This document shows, piece after piece, positions 1 through 8,728 of a stretch of DNA of 36,498 nucleotides. Origin of the DNA: JAZKIX01 sp040384645 (GTDB taxonomy: Bacteria > Pseudomonadota > Gammaproteobacteria > Burkholderiales > Burkholderiaceae_D); contig JAZKIX010000009.1 of NCBI GenBank assembly GCA_040384645.1, positions 1 through 36,498 on the forward strand, read 5' to 3'. A program made the translations under genes and the position numbers. Every line of letters starts with the position of its first letter. The stretch's first letter is position 1. The notes under the pieces were generated by a model. That model saw only the letters and a list, made by a program, of their open reading frames with translations, ran no database searches and had not been told where the DNA came from.

Positions 1-1
1 G

Positions 2-634
2 CCACAAGAAATGTGGGAAATGTTTACCAAGGTCGGCTTTGGCCAGCAGCCTAAATTCGGTTTCCCCGGCGCGGTCGCGGGCCGTGTGCGGCCTTATAAA
101 TCGTGGCGTCCGATTGAACAGGCAACCATGAGCTACGGTCACGGTATTTCGGTATCCCTGATCCAGGTGGCGCGCTCATACATGATCTTCGCCCGCGATG
201 GCGAAATGATCCCGCTCTCATTTGTCAAAACCGAGACCAATCCAGCAAGTCAGCGCGTGATTTCTCCTAAAACCGCCACTGCGATGCGTCGTATGCTCGA
301 ATTGGCAGCTGGCCCCGGCGGTACCGCGCCCAAATCACAAGTGCCCGGTTATCGCGTCGCCGGCAAGACCGGTACCGCGTATAAAATAATGGGCGGTAAG
401 TACGTGAATAAATATGTGTCGTCTTTTGTGGGTTTTGCCCCTGCATCCAACCCGCGCATTATTGTTGCAGTCATGATTGATGAGCCATCCAATGGCTTGC
501 ACTATGGCGGGGATGTGGCGGCACCGGTATTTTCTGCGGTGACAGCGAATGCCTTGCGTGCAATGAATGTGGCACCGGATTCTTCAGTGACCGACATCAT
601 TATTCCAGCCGACAGCGTTGTGGAGAGTATGTAG
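2..634 (+). CDS. ftsI: FtsI (PBP3) septal transpeptidase, 3' part
   Basis: This is the C-terminal part of the division-specific penicillin-binding protein that crosslinks septal peptidoglycan in the periplasm. The gene runs off the left edge; the readable frame starts at base 2 and an internal Met lies at base 11. The transpeptidase KTG motif is visible as AGKTGTAYK (Lys codon at 365), preceded by SYGHGISVSLIQ, which in this family lies shortly after the SxN motif. The SxxK and SxN motifs themselves are upstream of the window. The C-terminus, with IIVAVMIDEPSNGLHYGG, is typical of FtsI. The stop is 2 bases before murE, as expected for the dcw operon. Spo-type PBPs share the fold, but the position before murE makes ftsI very likely. 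Confidence 0.95.
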   Translation, partial: PQEMWEMFTKVGFGQQPKFGFPGAVAGRVRPYKSWRPIEQATMSYGHGISVSLIQVARSYMIFARDGEMIPLSFVKTETNPASQRVISPKTATAMRRMLELAAGPGGTAPKSQVPGYRVAGKTGTAYKIMGGKYVNKYVSSFVGFAPASNPRIIVAVMIDEPSNGLHYGGDVAAPVFSAVTANALRAMNVAPDSSVTDIIIPADSVVESM

Positions 635-636
635 CC

Positions 637-2136
637 ATGACCGCACAACTAAGCACAATCAGCACCTGGTGCAAGAGTCTGGCGCCGAATGGGAATCTGG
701 CGTCAGATTCGCGCAAGATCATTGCCGGCGACATATTTTTTGCGTATCCCGGCGATGAGGCCGACGGCCGCAGCTATATCGCCGATGCCATCGAACGGGG
801 CGCCGCTGCTATCGTCTATGACGGCCATGGTTTTGATTGGGATGCTGCCTGGATGGTGCCGCATCTGACCGTATCGAACCTAAAACTACGAGCCGGCGAA
901 ATTGCCAATACCTTTTACGGCCAGCCTGATGCCGCCATGTTTACGGTGGCAGTCACTGGTACCAACGGCAAGACCTCGTGTACTCATTGGCTGGGAGAGT
1001 CCTTGTCGCGCCTACGTGAATCGACTGCCGTGATCGGCACTTTGGGCGTTGCCGTATTCAAGAATGGCACAGGGGCATTTAATGCCAATGGCTATACCAC
1101 GCCGGATGCTGTGTTGCTACAGCGTGAATTGGCTGGCTTGCGACTCCTCGGCGCGACCACAATGGCAATCGAGGCCTCTTCTATTGGCTTGGATCAAGGG
1201 CGTTTGAATGGCTTGCATATCGATGCCGCCCTGTTCACCAACCTGACCCGGGATCATCTTGATTATCATGGCGATATGACGGTGTATGAAGCAGCCAAGA
1301 CCGCCTTGTTTAAGTGGCCGGGTTTGAAACATGCAGTGGTTAATCTGGACGATCCGATGGGCATCCGCCTGGCGCAATTATTAGGCAGTAGCAAGGTGAG
1401 CGTAACGGGCTATACCTTGGGCGAGGTGGCGATGGATGGCGTCGCGATTTTGCGCGCGAGCAATCTTCATAGCCGGCATGGCGGTACCGATTTTCATATC
1501 GATTCACCTTTCGGCCATGCATCGGTGAAGTCGCAATTGGTCGGTCGTTTTAATGTCAGCAATATGCTGGGCGTGCTCGGCATCATGTTGCATAAAGGGA
1601 TAGCCTGGCCGGTCGCAGCCAAGACACTTGAAGCATTGACCGCAGCACCGGGACGAATGCAAAAAATCGGCGGTCCTGATGCGCCGATGATCGTGATCGA
1701 TTATGCCCATACCCCGGATGCATTGGAAAAAACGCTGGCTTCCCTGCGGCAGGTGGCTGACGAGCGCAATGGAAAATTATGGTGCGTCTTCGGTTGCGGT
1801 GGTGACCGCGATCCGGGCAAGCGGCCTCAAATGGGGCTGGTAGCCGAGGCGGCCGATCACGTGATCGTGACCAGCGATAACCCGCGTAGCGAAAATGCGC
1901 ATGCAATCATCGAGCAAATTTGCCTTGGCATGACGACAGTGCCGCAAATGATCGACGATCGTGCAGCGGCGATTTTGTCGGCAGTGCGGCACGCCGCAAG
2001 ACAAGATGTCGTTTTACTGGCCGGCAAGGGGCACGAGCCGTACCAGGAGATCAATGGCAAAAAATTGCCTTTTTCCGATGCTGATCATGCCGCCCTGGCG
2101 CTGGCGGCGCGCGCCACAATGAAAAAGCCGAGCTGA
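637..2136 (+). CDS. murE: UDP-MurNAc-tripeptide ligase (meso-DAP adding)
   Basis: MurE adds the third amino acid to UDP-MurNAc-L-Ala-D-Glu in the cytoplasm, using ATP. The 499-residue length is normal. Visible motifs are the N-terminal SDSRK segment of the UDP-binding domain, the ATP loop GTNGKT (residues 108-113), the central-domain DYAHTPDAL segment and DNPR (residues 414-417). DNPR is the signature that selects meso-diaminopimelate over lysine in this family, which fits a Gram-negative wall. The start is the ATG two bases after ftsI. The stop shares one base with the murF start, suggesting translational coupling. No competing function is plausible. Confidence 0.97.
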   Translation: MTAQLSTISTWCKSLAPNGNLASDSRKIIAGDIFFAYPGDEADGRSYIADAIERGAAAIVYDGHGFDWDAAWMVPHLTVSNLKLRAGEIANTFYGQPDAAMFTVAVTGTNGKTSCTHWLGESLSRLRESTAVIGTLGVAVFKNGTGAFNANGYTTPDAVLLQRELAGLRLLGATTMAIEASSIGLDQGRLNGLHIDAALFTNLTRDHLDYHGDMTVYEAAKTALFKWPGLKHAVVNLDDPMGIRLAQLLGSSKVSVTGYTLGEVAMDGVAILRASNLHSRHGGTDFHIDSPFGHASVKSQLVGRFNVSNMLGVLGIMLHKGIAWPVAAKTLEALTAAPGRMQKIGGPDAPMIVIDYAHTPDALEKTLASLRQVADERNGKLWCVFGCGGDRDPGKRPQMGLVAEAADHVIVTSDNPRSENAHAIIEQICLGMTTVPQMIDDRAAAILSAVRHAARQDVVLLAGKGHEPYQEINGKKLPFSDADHAALALAARATMKKPS

Positions 2137-3515
2137 TGAAATCCACGCTCCAACAATTACACCCTTACATCGCCGGCGCGGTGATGGCTGCCGACGTCAG
2201 TTTTGATGGCATCAGTACCGACAGTCGCAATGTCAAACCGGGCAACCTGTTTCTTGCTTTGCGCGGCGAGCATTACGATGCACACGACTTTTTACCGCAG
2301 GTTGCTGCACTGGGCGTTGCTGCGGTAGTGGCTGAATATCTTCCGGCAGGTTTGGACGTGCCTGCACTGGTGGTGCCAGATACGCGGATCGCGCTGGGTC
2401 AAATCGCTACCTATTGGCGCCGACAATTCACGCTGCCCGTGATCGGTGTGACAGGGAGCAATGGCAAGACTACGGTCAAGGAAATGATCGCTTCTATTTT
2501 GGCCGCAGCTTATGGCGCTGGCCATTCGCTGGCGACACGCGGCAATTTGAATAACGATATCGGGGTGCCGCTCACACTATTTCGTCTTGAACAAACTCAC
2601 CGGGCTGCCGTGATCGAACTGGGCATGAATCATCCTGGCGAGATTGCGCTGCTGTCGTCGATTGCGCAACCCAGCATCGGCTTGGTCAACAATGCACAGC
2701 GCGAGCATCAGGAATTCATGCAAAGCATCGAGGCAGTGGCCGAGGAAAATGGTGCCGTCTTGCGTAGCTTGGGCCCCGATAGTGTCGCGGTTTTTCCGGC
2801 CGACGATCCGTTTAGCGCACTCTGGCGCACCTACGCCGGCCAGCGCCGTATCGTCAGCTTCGGCCTTTGCTCTGACGCGGATGTCAGTTGCACTTATCAG
2901 GCCACTACCTTTGGCAGTGCGCTGCAAGTGAAGATCGGCACCGCCAGTTTCGGGCTACAGTTGGCCGCCGCCGGCTCACATAACGTGCGCAATGCCTTGG
3001 CAGCGATTGCCTGTACCCATGCCATCGGTATCGAGGTCGATGCCATCGTGCAGGGGCTGGAAGCTTTCGCGCCAGTCAATGGACGCCTACAGTGCAAGCC
3101 CGCGCGCAACGGTGTCACTCTGATCGACGATACCTACAATGCCAACCCAGATTCAGTGCTGGCGGCCATCGACGTACTCAAGCAAGCGGCTGCACCGCGG
3201 ATTCTGGTACTAGGCGATATGGGCGAAGTCGGTAACGATGGACGGCGCTTTCACCAGGAAATAGGCAGCTACGCCCACGCTTGCGGCATCGATGTCATAT
3301 TCACCCTGGGCGATCTGGCTAGCGATAGCAGTCTCGCCTTCGGTACCGGCGCCACGCATTTCGACGACATCCAAGCGCTGTTCAAGGCACTTGATGTCCG
3401 CTTGGCAGCAGGCACGACAGTGCTGGTTAAGGGATCGCGCTTCATGAAAATGGAACGGGTGGTGCAGTATCTGGCGCTCGACAATCTCACTCAAAAATCT
3501 CAGGAAGTCCATTAA
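2136..3515 (+). CDS. murF: UDP-MurNAc-tripeptide:D-Ala-D-Ala ligase
   Basis: MurF adds the D-Ala-D-Ala dipeptide (made by Ddl) to the UDP-MurNAc-tripeptide, completing the cytoplasmic pentapeptide precursor. The protein is 459 residues, the usual length. It has the N-terminal STDSRNV segment, the ATP loop GSNGKT (residues 107-112), the NNAQREH segment typical of MurF, DDTYNANPDS and LVLGDMGEVG. The start codon overlaps the murE stop by one base and the stop lies two bases before mraY, so it is embedded in the dcw operon with no room for its own promoter. Confidence 0.97.
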   Translation: MKSTLQQLHPYIAGAVMAADVSFDGISTDSRNVKPGNLFLALRGEHYDAHDFLPQVAALGVAAVVAEYLPAGLDVPALVVPDTRIALGQIATYWRRQFTLPVIGVTGSNGKTTVKEMIASILAAAYGAGHSLATRGNLNNDIGVPLTLFRLEQTHRAAVIELGMNHPGEIALLSSIAQPSIGLVNNAQREHQEFMQSIEAVAEENGAVLRSLGPDSVAVFPADDPFSALWRTYAGQRRIVSFGLCSDADVSCTYQATTFGSALQVKIGTASFGLQLAAAGSHNVRNALAAIACTHAIGIEVDAIVQGLEAFAPVNGRLQCKPARNGVTLIDDTYNANPDSVLAAIDVLKQAAAPRILVLGDMGEVGNDGRRFHQEIGSYAHACGIDVIFTLGDLASDSSLAFGTGATHFDDIQALFKALDVRLAAGTTVLVKGSRFMKMERVVQYLALDNLTQKSQEVH

Positions 3516-3517
3516 TC

Positions 3518-4687
3518 ATGTTGCTTTGGTTGGCACAATATTTTCAGCAGGATGTGGGACCGTTGCGGGTCTTCAATTTCATTACGTTTCGTGCCGTGTT
3601 CGCGACCTTGACTGCGCTGGCGATAGGTCTCATCGCTGGCCCCGGCGTGATTCGCATGCTGGCGCGTTTAAAGGTTGGGCAAGCGGTGCGCAAGGATGGT
3701 CCGCAAACGCATTTGATCAAAACTGGCACGCCGACCATGGGCGGCGTATTGATCTTGATTTCAATCGGGATTGCCACTCTGTTATGGGCCGACTTGACCA
3801 ATCGCTTTATCTGGGTAGTGCTAGTGGTCACCCTGGGCTTTGGCGCGATTGGCTGGGTCGATGATTACCGCAAGGTGGTCCATAAAGATCCCGAAGGCAT
3901 GCGCTCACGCGAGAAATACTTCTGGCAATCGCTGATCGGGATCGTGGCGGCGATGTATCTGGCATTCTCCGTATCGGCGCCGACCAATACCAAAGTGTGG
4001 GAATTATTCCTGGCATGGGTGCAGTCCGGTTTCAATCTGGATTTGCCGCCGAAAGCCGACTTGATTGTGCCATTCATCAAGACCATCAGTTATCCGCTTG
4101 GCGTATGGGGCTTTATTGCGCTCACGTATTTTGTCATTGTTGGCACCAGCAATGCGGTCAATTTGACCGATGGCTTGGATGGTCTGGCGATCATGCCAAC
4201 GGTGATGGTTGGTACCGCACTTGGCCTGTTCGCCTACCTGACCGGCAGCGCGAATTATTCCAAATATCTATTTATTCCGCATATCCCCGGTGCCGGTGAG
4301 TTATTGATATTTTGCGGTGCGATGGCCGGTGCCGGCCTGGCTTTTTTATGGTTCAACGCACATCCGGCGCAGGTCTTCATGGGCGATGTCGGCGCGCTGG
4401 CCTTGGGCGGTGCTTTGGGCACAATTGCGGTCATCGTGCGGCAAGAAATTGTGCTGTTCATTATGGGCGGGATTTTTGTGGTGGAAACCATTTCAGTCAT
4501 GGTGCAGGTGACAGTTTTCAAATTCACTAAAAAACGTTACGGCGTCGGCCGCCGTGTGTTTTTAATGGCACCGTTACATCACCACTACGAACAAAAAGGC
4601 TGGAAAGAAACGCAAGTGGTCGTGCGTTTCTGGATCATTTCAATGATGTTGGTATTGGTTGGTTTATCTACACTTAAGTTGCGTTAA
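3518..4687 (+). CDS. mraY: Phospho-MurNAc-pentapeptide transferase
   Basis: MraY is the integral inner-membrane enzyme that transfers phospho-MurNAc-pentapeptide from UDP to undecaprenyl phosphate, giving lipid I. The 389-residue protein is made of about ten hydrophobic segments. Family motifs are visible: an early KDGPQTH and GTPTMGG segment, the catalytic-type aspartates in GWVDDYRKV, the NLTDGLDGLA loop, and HHHYEQKGW near the C-terminus. It begins two bases after murF. A gap of 25 bases separates its stop from murD. Confidence 0.97.
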   Translation: MLLWLAQYFQQDVGPLRVFNFITFRAVFATLTALAIGLIAGPGVIRMLARLKVGQAVRKDGPQTHLIKTGTPTMGGVLILISIGIATLLWADLTNRFIWVVLVVTLGFGAIGWVDDYRKVVHKDPEGMRSREKYFWQSLIGIVAAMYLAFSVSAPTNTKVWELFLAWVQSGFNLDLPPKADLIVPFIKTISYPLGVWGFIALTYFVIVGTSNAVNLTDGLDGLAIMPTVMVGTALGLFAYLTGSANYSKYLFIPHIPGAGELLIFCGAMAGAGLAFLWFNAHPAQVFMGDVGALALGGALGTIAVIVRQEIVLFIMGGIFVVETISVMVQVTVFKFTKKRYGVGRRVFLMAPLHHHYEQKGWKETQVVVRFWIISMMLVLVGLSTLKLR

Positions 4688-4712
4688 TGATTTACGTTGA
4701 TAAGTTACATTG

Positions 4713-6209
4713 ATGAATTACGCAGGCAAACACGTATTGGTACTTGGGCTGGGAGAATCCGGTCTGGCGATGGCGCGCTGGCTGGACCGTTGCGGCGCGA
4801 CCGTGCGTGTGGCAGATACACGCAACACGCCGCAGCGTTTGGCATTGTTGCAAGAACTGGTACCAGCGGCGCAGTTTATCGGTGGCGATTTCCAATCAGC
4901 TTTGCTGGATCAAGTTGATATCGTGGCCGTCAGTCCAGGTTTGTCTCCGAACCGCGAGCTGGCGCAAATCCTGCCGCTGGCCGCCGAGCGCAGCTTGCCT
5001 GTGTGGGGTGAGATTGAATTCTTTGCCCAAGCCTTGAGCGGGCTGCGCGCAACACAAGCCTACGCGCCGAAAGTGATTGCTGTCACCGGCACCAATGGAA
5101 AAACCACCGTCACCAGCCTGGTCGGTCTGTTATGCGAGCGTGCCGGCTTGTCGACCAAGGTGGCCGGCAATATCAGTCCGGCCGCGCTCGATGTATTGCG
5201 CCAATCGATTGACGACAATACCTTGCCGCAAGCCTGGGTGTTGGAATTGTCCAGCTTCCAATTGCACACCACCTTTAGTTTGCAAGCCGATGCTGCCACC
5301 GTACTTAATGTGACGCAGGATCATCTGGATTGGCACGGCGATATGGCAGCTTATGTGGCCGACAAAGCACGGGTATTCGGTACCACGACAGTGCAAGTGC
5401 TCAATCGTGACGATGCAGTCGTGATGCAAATGCGTAGTCCCACACGTCGGATGCTGAGCTTTGGCGTCGATGCGCCGACGCAAGTCGATTGCTTTGGGTT
5501 ACTCAATGAGCGCGATATGCAATGGCTCAGTGTTGCTGTGGCTGCGGAAGACAGCGAGAAAAAACGTAAAAAAGGCGATAACGCGCCTATGCCAGTCAGC
5601 ATTAACCGTTTGATGCCATCAGATGCGTTACGGATTCGCGGCCAGCACAATGCTGTCAATGCCTTGGCGGCGTTGGCATTATGCCGCGCCATCGATTTGC
5701 CGTTTGCCGCTTTGCTGCACGGTTTGCGTGAATATGCCGGTGAGCCACATCGGGTGCAGCACGTGGCCTGCATCGGCGGCGTTGATTATTACGATGACAG
5801 CAAGGGCACCAATGTCGGCGCAACGGTGGCGGCTCTCAAAGGTCTGGGCGTAGGCCAGGCTGGCAGTAATTCACGCCTAATATTGATCGCTGGCGGTGAT
5901 GGCAAGGGGCAGGATTTCACACCTTTGGCAGAACCGGTGGCGCGTTATGTACGCACAGTATTTTTGATCGGCAAAGATGCGGCGCGGCTGCACGACAGCC
6001 TGGAGCAAAGCGGCGTCGAATTGATCGCTTGTGCGACCCTGCAAGAAGCGGTGCAGCAGGCTGCGGCAGCGGCGCATTCAGGCGATGCAGTGGTATTGTC
6101 GCCAGCCTGTGCCAGCCTAGATATGTTCGCCAGCTATATGGTGCGGGCGCAAGTGTTCATCGATGCCGTGCGCGAAGTGGCGTTTTCGCGTGGCGAGGTG
6201 GCTGCATGA
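4713..6209 (+). CDS. murD: UDP-MurNAc-L-Ala:D-Glu ligase
   Basis: MurD adds D-glutamate to UDP-MurNAc-L-Ala in the cytoplasm. The N-terminus reads MNYAGKHVLVLGLGESG, a Rossmann-like UDP-binding domain, followed by VTGTNGKTTV (GTNGKT at residues 126-131) and YYDDSKGTNVGA. The start is taken as the ATG at 4713; a TTG directly before it (4710) could also open the frame but adds only one residue. The 498 residues are longer than many MurD proteins. Part of the excess is a lysine-rich hydrophilic stretch (EKKRKKGDNAPMP, bases 5557-5595) just before the LRIRGQHNAVNALAA segment. The stop overlaps the ftsW start in an ATGA arrangement. Confidence 0.96.
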   Translation: MNYAGKHVLVLGLGESGLAMARWLDRCGATVRVADTRNTPQRLALLQELVPAAQFIGGDFQSALLDQVDIVAVSPGLSPNRELAQILPLAAERSLPVWGEIEFFAQALSGLRATQAYAPKVIAVTGTNGKTTVTSLVGLLCERAGLSTKVAGNISPAALDVLRQSIDDNTLPQAWVLELSSFQLHTTFSLQADAATVLNVTQDHLDWHGDMAAYVADKARVFGTTTVQVLNRDDAVVMQMRSPTRRMLSFGVDAPTQVDCFGLLNERDMQWLSVAVAAEDSEKKRKKGDNAPMPVSINRLMPSDALRIRGQHNAVNALAALALCRAIDLPFAALLHGLREYAGEPHRVQHVACIGGVDYYDDSKGTNVGATVAALKGLGVGQAGSNSRLILIAGGDGKGQDFTPLAEPVARYVRTVFLIGKDAARLHDSLEQSGVELIACATLQEAVQQAAAAAHSGDAVVLSPACASLDMFASYMVRAQVFIDAVREVAFSRGEVAA

Positions 6210-7483
6210 GTAGCGGCGCAGCGACCGTGACTGCAATAGCAGCCAACGAAGCCGGCAATGGCCTGTTTAGTTTCATCGGCAATTTTTTCCAGCGCTTTTC
6301 CAGCAAGCCAGAACAGCCGGCGTCTAACAGCCTTGGACAACGTTCTAAGATGATGGAATACGACCAGATGCTGGTCTGGGTCACATTGTTGCTGATGTTG
6401 TTCGGCATGGTGATGGTGTATTCGGCCTCGATTTCCTTGCCGGACTCGCCTAAATACGCGAACTACCAAAATACCCATTTCTTGAACCGGCAAGCCATAT
6501 TCATTGCTATTTCCCTGGTTGCCGGTTTGCTGGCATTCCGCGTCCCGATTGCCACTTGGCAGCGCTGGGCGCCGTATCTATTTGTCGCAACCCTTTTGCT
6601 ATTGGTACTGGTGTTGGTGCCGGGCGTTGGCCGCGGTGTCAATGGCGCAAAGCGCTGGTTGTCGTTTAAGGTACTCAATGTGCAGCCATCGGAATTGATG
6701 AAGCTATTCGTGGTTTTGTATGCCGCCGATTACACCGTGCGCAAGCAGCAATACATGCATAAGCTCACCAAGGGCTTCTTGCCGATGGCGCTGGCGGTCG
6801 GCTTGGTTGGACTGCTGCTGCTGCTAGAGCCTGATCTTGGCGCCTTTGGCGTCATCGTTTGCATTGCAATGTGTATTTTATTTTTGGGCGGTATCAACGG
6901 CGTCTGGTTTGGCGGCATCGGCGTCATGCTGGTGGGTATTTTCAGTCTGGTGATTGCGCTGTCGCCGTGGCGCCGCGACCGGATTTTCGCTTACCTTAAT
7001 CCTTGGGATGAACAAAATGCCTTGGGCAAGGGATATCAATTGTCGCAATCCCTGATTGCCTTCGGCCGCGGAGAACTGTTTGGCGTTGGGCTCGGCGGCA
7101 GTGTGCAAAAGCTGCATTATTTACCGGAAGCGCATACAGATTTCTTACTGGCCGTAATCGGAGAAGAACTCGGTTTTGTCGGTGTGCTGGTGGTGATCGT
7201 CATGTTTTATTGGCTGATCAAGCGCTCATTTGAAATCGGCCGCCAAGCCATTGCGCTGGATCTGACGTTTGCCGGTCTGACGGCCAAGGGTATCGGCATC
7301 TGGATCGGGGTCCAGACCTTCATCAATATGGGCGTCAATCTGGGTTTGTTGCCGACCAAGGGTTTGACCCTGCCACTGATGAGTTATGGCGGTTCTGGCG
7401 TCTTGATCAATTGCGTTGGACTGGCGATCTTGTTGCGCATCGATTATGAAAACCGCGTCCTGATGCGCGGCGGCCGCATATGA
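6206..7483 (+). CDS. ftsW: FtsW septal glycosyltransferase (SEDS family)
   Basis: FtsW is the SEDS-family membrane protein that polymerises lipid II at the septum together with FtsI. The start chosen is the ATG at 6206, which overlaps the murD stop (ATGA). The same frame stays open upstream to 6029, but that part is inside murD. The 425-residue product has about 50 hydrophilic N-terminal residues, then roughly ten membrane segments. SEDS motifs visible are QPSELMKL, LLLEPDLGAFG, HTDFLLAVIGEELGFVG and the C-terminal LPLMSYGGSG. The stop overlaps the murG start, again as ATGA. RodA is the paralogue, but the dcw position assigns FtsW. Confidence 0.96.
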   Translation: MSSGAATVTAIAANEAGNGLFSFIGNFFQRFSSKPEQPASNSLGQRSKMMEYDQMLVWVTLLLMLFGMVMVYSASISLPDSPKYANYQNTHFLNRQAIFIAISLVAGLLAFRVPIATWQRWAPYLFVATLLLLVLVLVPGVGRGVNGAKRWLSFKVLNVQPSELMKLFVVLYAADYTVRKQQYMHKLTKGFLPMALAVGLVGLLLLLEPDLGAFGVIVCIAMCILFLGGINGVWFGGIGVMLVGIFSLVIALSPWRRDRIFAYLNPWDEQNALGKGYQLSQSLIAFGRGELFGVGLGGSVQKLHYLPEAHTDFLLAVIGEELGFVGVLVVIVMFYWLIKRSFEIGRQAIALDLTFAGLTAKGIGIWIGVQTFINMGVNLGLLPTKGLTLPLMSYGGSGVLINCVGLAILLRIDYENRVLMRGGRI

Positions 7484-8556
7484 AAAAGCTGCTGATCATG
7501 GCAGCCGGCACTGGCGGTCATATTTTCCCCGGTTTGGCGATTGCCGACACCATGCAGCAACGCGGTTGGCAAGTCTCATGGCTTGGCACCACGCACGGCA
7601 TGGAGCGCGATCTGGTGCCCAAGCATGGCATCGAAATGGATAGCATCGAATTTGCCGGCGTGCGCGGCAAGGGTGCGGCGCATACCTTGCGCGGCATGTG
7701 GCGGCTGGTATGGGGTTTTGGCCGATGCTGGCGAATTCTGGCGCAACGCCGGCCTGACGTGGTGCTCGGCATGGGCGGATATGTCACGGTGCCAGGTGGC
7801 TTGATGGCGCGCTTGCGCGGCGTGCCGCTGGTATTGGTAAATGCCGATGCTGCCTTGCTGCTGTCGAACAAGACCCTGACGCCGCTGGCAAAAAAAGTCT
7901 TGTTCGGCTTCCCTGCCGATTTTGGCGCGGCGGGATCGAAGACACTGGTGACAGGTAATCCGGTGCGCAAGGAAATCATTAACTTGCCGTTGCCGGTGCC
8001 GCGCTTTACCGCTCGTAGCGGCCCGTTGCGGATTTTGATTGTCGGCGGCAGTCTCGGCGCCAAAGTGTTGAACGATAACGTGCCGGCGGCGCTGGCTTTG
8101 ATGCCGGCGGTAGCGCGCCCGATGGTCACGCATCAATCTGGCAAACAGCATATTGCGGCTTTGCGTGCAGCGTACGAGGCGGCTGGTGTGAGCGCAGAAG
8201 TCGTCGATTTTATCGACGATATGGCACGTTGCTATGCCGAGGCCGATCTAGTGATTTGCCGTGCCGGCGCGATCACGGTGTCTGAATTGACCGCAGCCGG
8301 CGTGGCCAGCGTGCTGGTACCGCTGATCGCCTCGACCACCTCGCATCAACGCGATAACGCACGCTGGATGGCGAGCAAGGGTGCAGCAGTACATTTGCCA
8401 CAAGCAGAATTGACGCCGCAATCGTTGGCTGATTTATTGCTTGGCATGGATCGTGAACGCTGTCAGAAATTGGCGGAAGCGGCGTATGAAAACGGCCGAC
8501 GCAATGCGAACGAGGCGATCGCCAACGTATTGGAGCAGACACTGGACAGGCGTTGA
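7480..8556 (+). CDS. murG: MurG lipid II synthase (GlcNAc transferase)
   Basis: MurG is a peripheral inner-membrane GT-B glycosyltransferase that adds GlcNAc to lipid I, giving lipid II. The 358-residue length is standard. The N-terminal glycine-rich loop GTGGHIFPGLA, the HGMERDLVP segment, the nucleotide-sugar domain GGSLGAKVLND, and CRAGAITVSEL with the downstream HQRDNARWM are all present. The start overlaps the ftsW stop. Unlike the other junctions of this cluster, the gene is followed by 172 noncoding bases before murC. Confidence 0.97.
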   Translation: MKKLLIMAAGTGGHIFPGLAIADTMQQRGWQVSWLGTTHGMERDLVPKHGIEMDSIEFAGVRGKGAAHTLRGMWRLVWGFGRCWRILAQRRPDVVLGMGGYVTVPGGLMARLRGVPLVLVNADAALLLSNKTLTPLAKKVLFGFPADFGAAGSKTLVTGNPVRKEIINLPLPVPRFTARSGPLRILIVGGSLGAKVLNDNVPAALALMPAVARPMVTHQSGKQHIAALRAAYEAAGVSAEVVDFIDDMARCYAEADLVICRAGAITVSELTAAGVASVLVPLIASTTSHQRDNARWMASKGAAVHLPQAELTPQSLADLLLGMDRERCQKLAEAAYENGRRNANEAIANVLEQTLDRR

Positions 8557-8610
8557 CCTCAGACGCATCAGAAGTTGCCTGTAGAGTTGCTTGTGTTTTT
8601 GAATAAATAA

Positions 8611-8685
8611 GGGGGTATAAGATAAAATGCCATCTCTCCCGCACGGTTTTATTGGCCCTTTAAAAATACTGCATAGAGTATATTT
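8611..8685 (+). repeat. Dispersed 75-bp intergenic element, copy 1 (murG-murC)
   Basis: First of four gap-free copies in the window. It has GGGGGTATA at element positions 1-9, TCCCGCACG at 27-35, ATTGGC at 41-46, AAATAC at 54-59 and AGTAT at 67-71, followed by an AT-rich end. The terminal part forms an ATACT/AGTAT dyad around six bases. The 3' end contains TATATT, which could act as a -10 box 44 bases before the murC ATG. The copy sits in the only sizeable gap between murE and ftsQ. I do not recognise the family; the call rests on comparing the four copies. Confidence 0.85.
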
Positions 8686-8728
8686 AAGCGGTTTTTAGTG
8701 ATTATGGCTTGAACACAGAACAAATAAT

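Noticed and set aside
6029..6205. N-terminal extension of ftsW
   Set aside because: It lies inside murD; the ATGA overlap at 6206 gives a better start.
7518..8129. A 203-codon open frame antisense to murG
   Set aside because: It is a shadow of murG with no recognisable domain or ribosome site.
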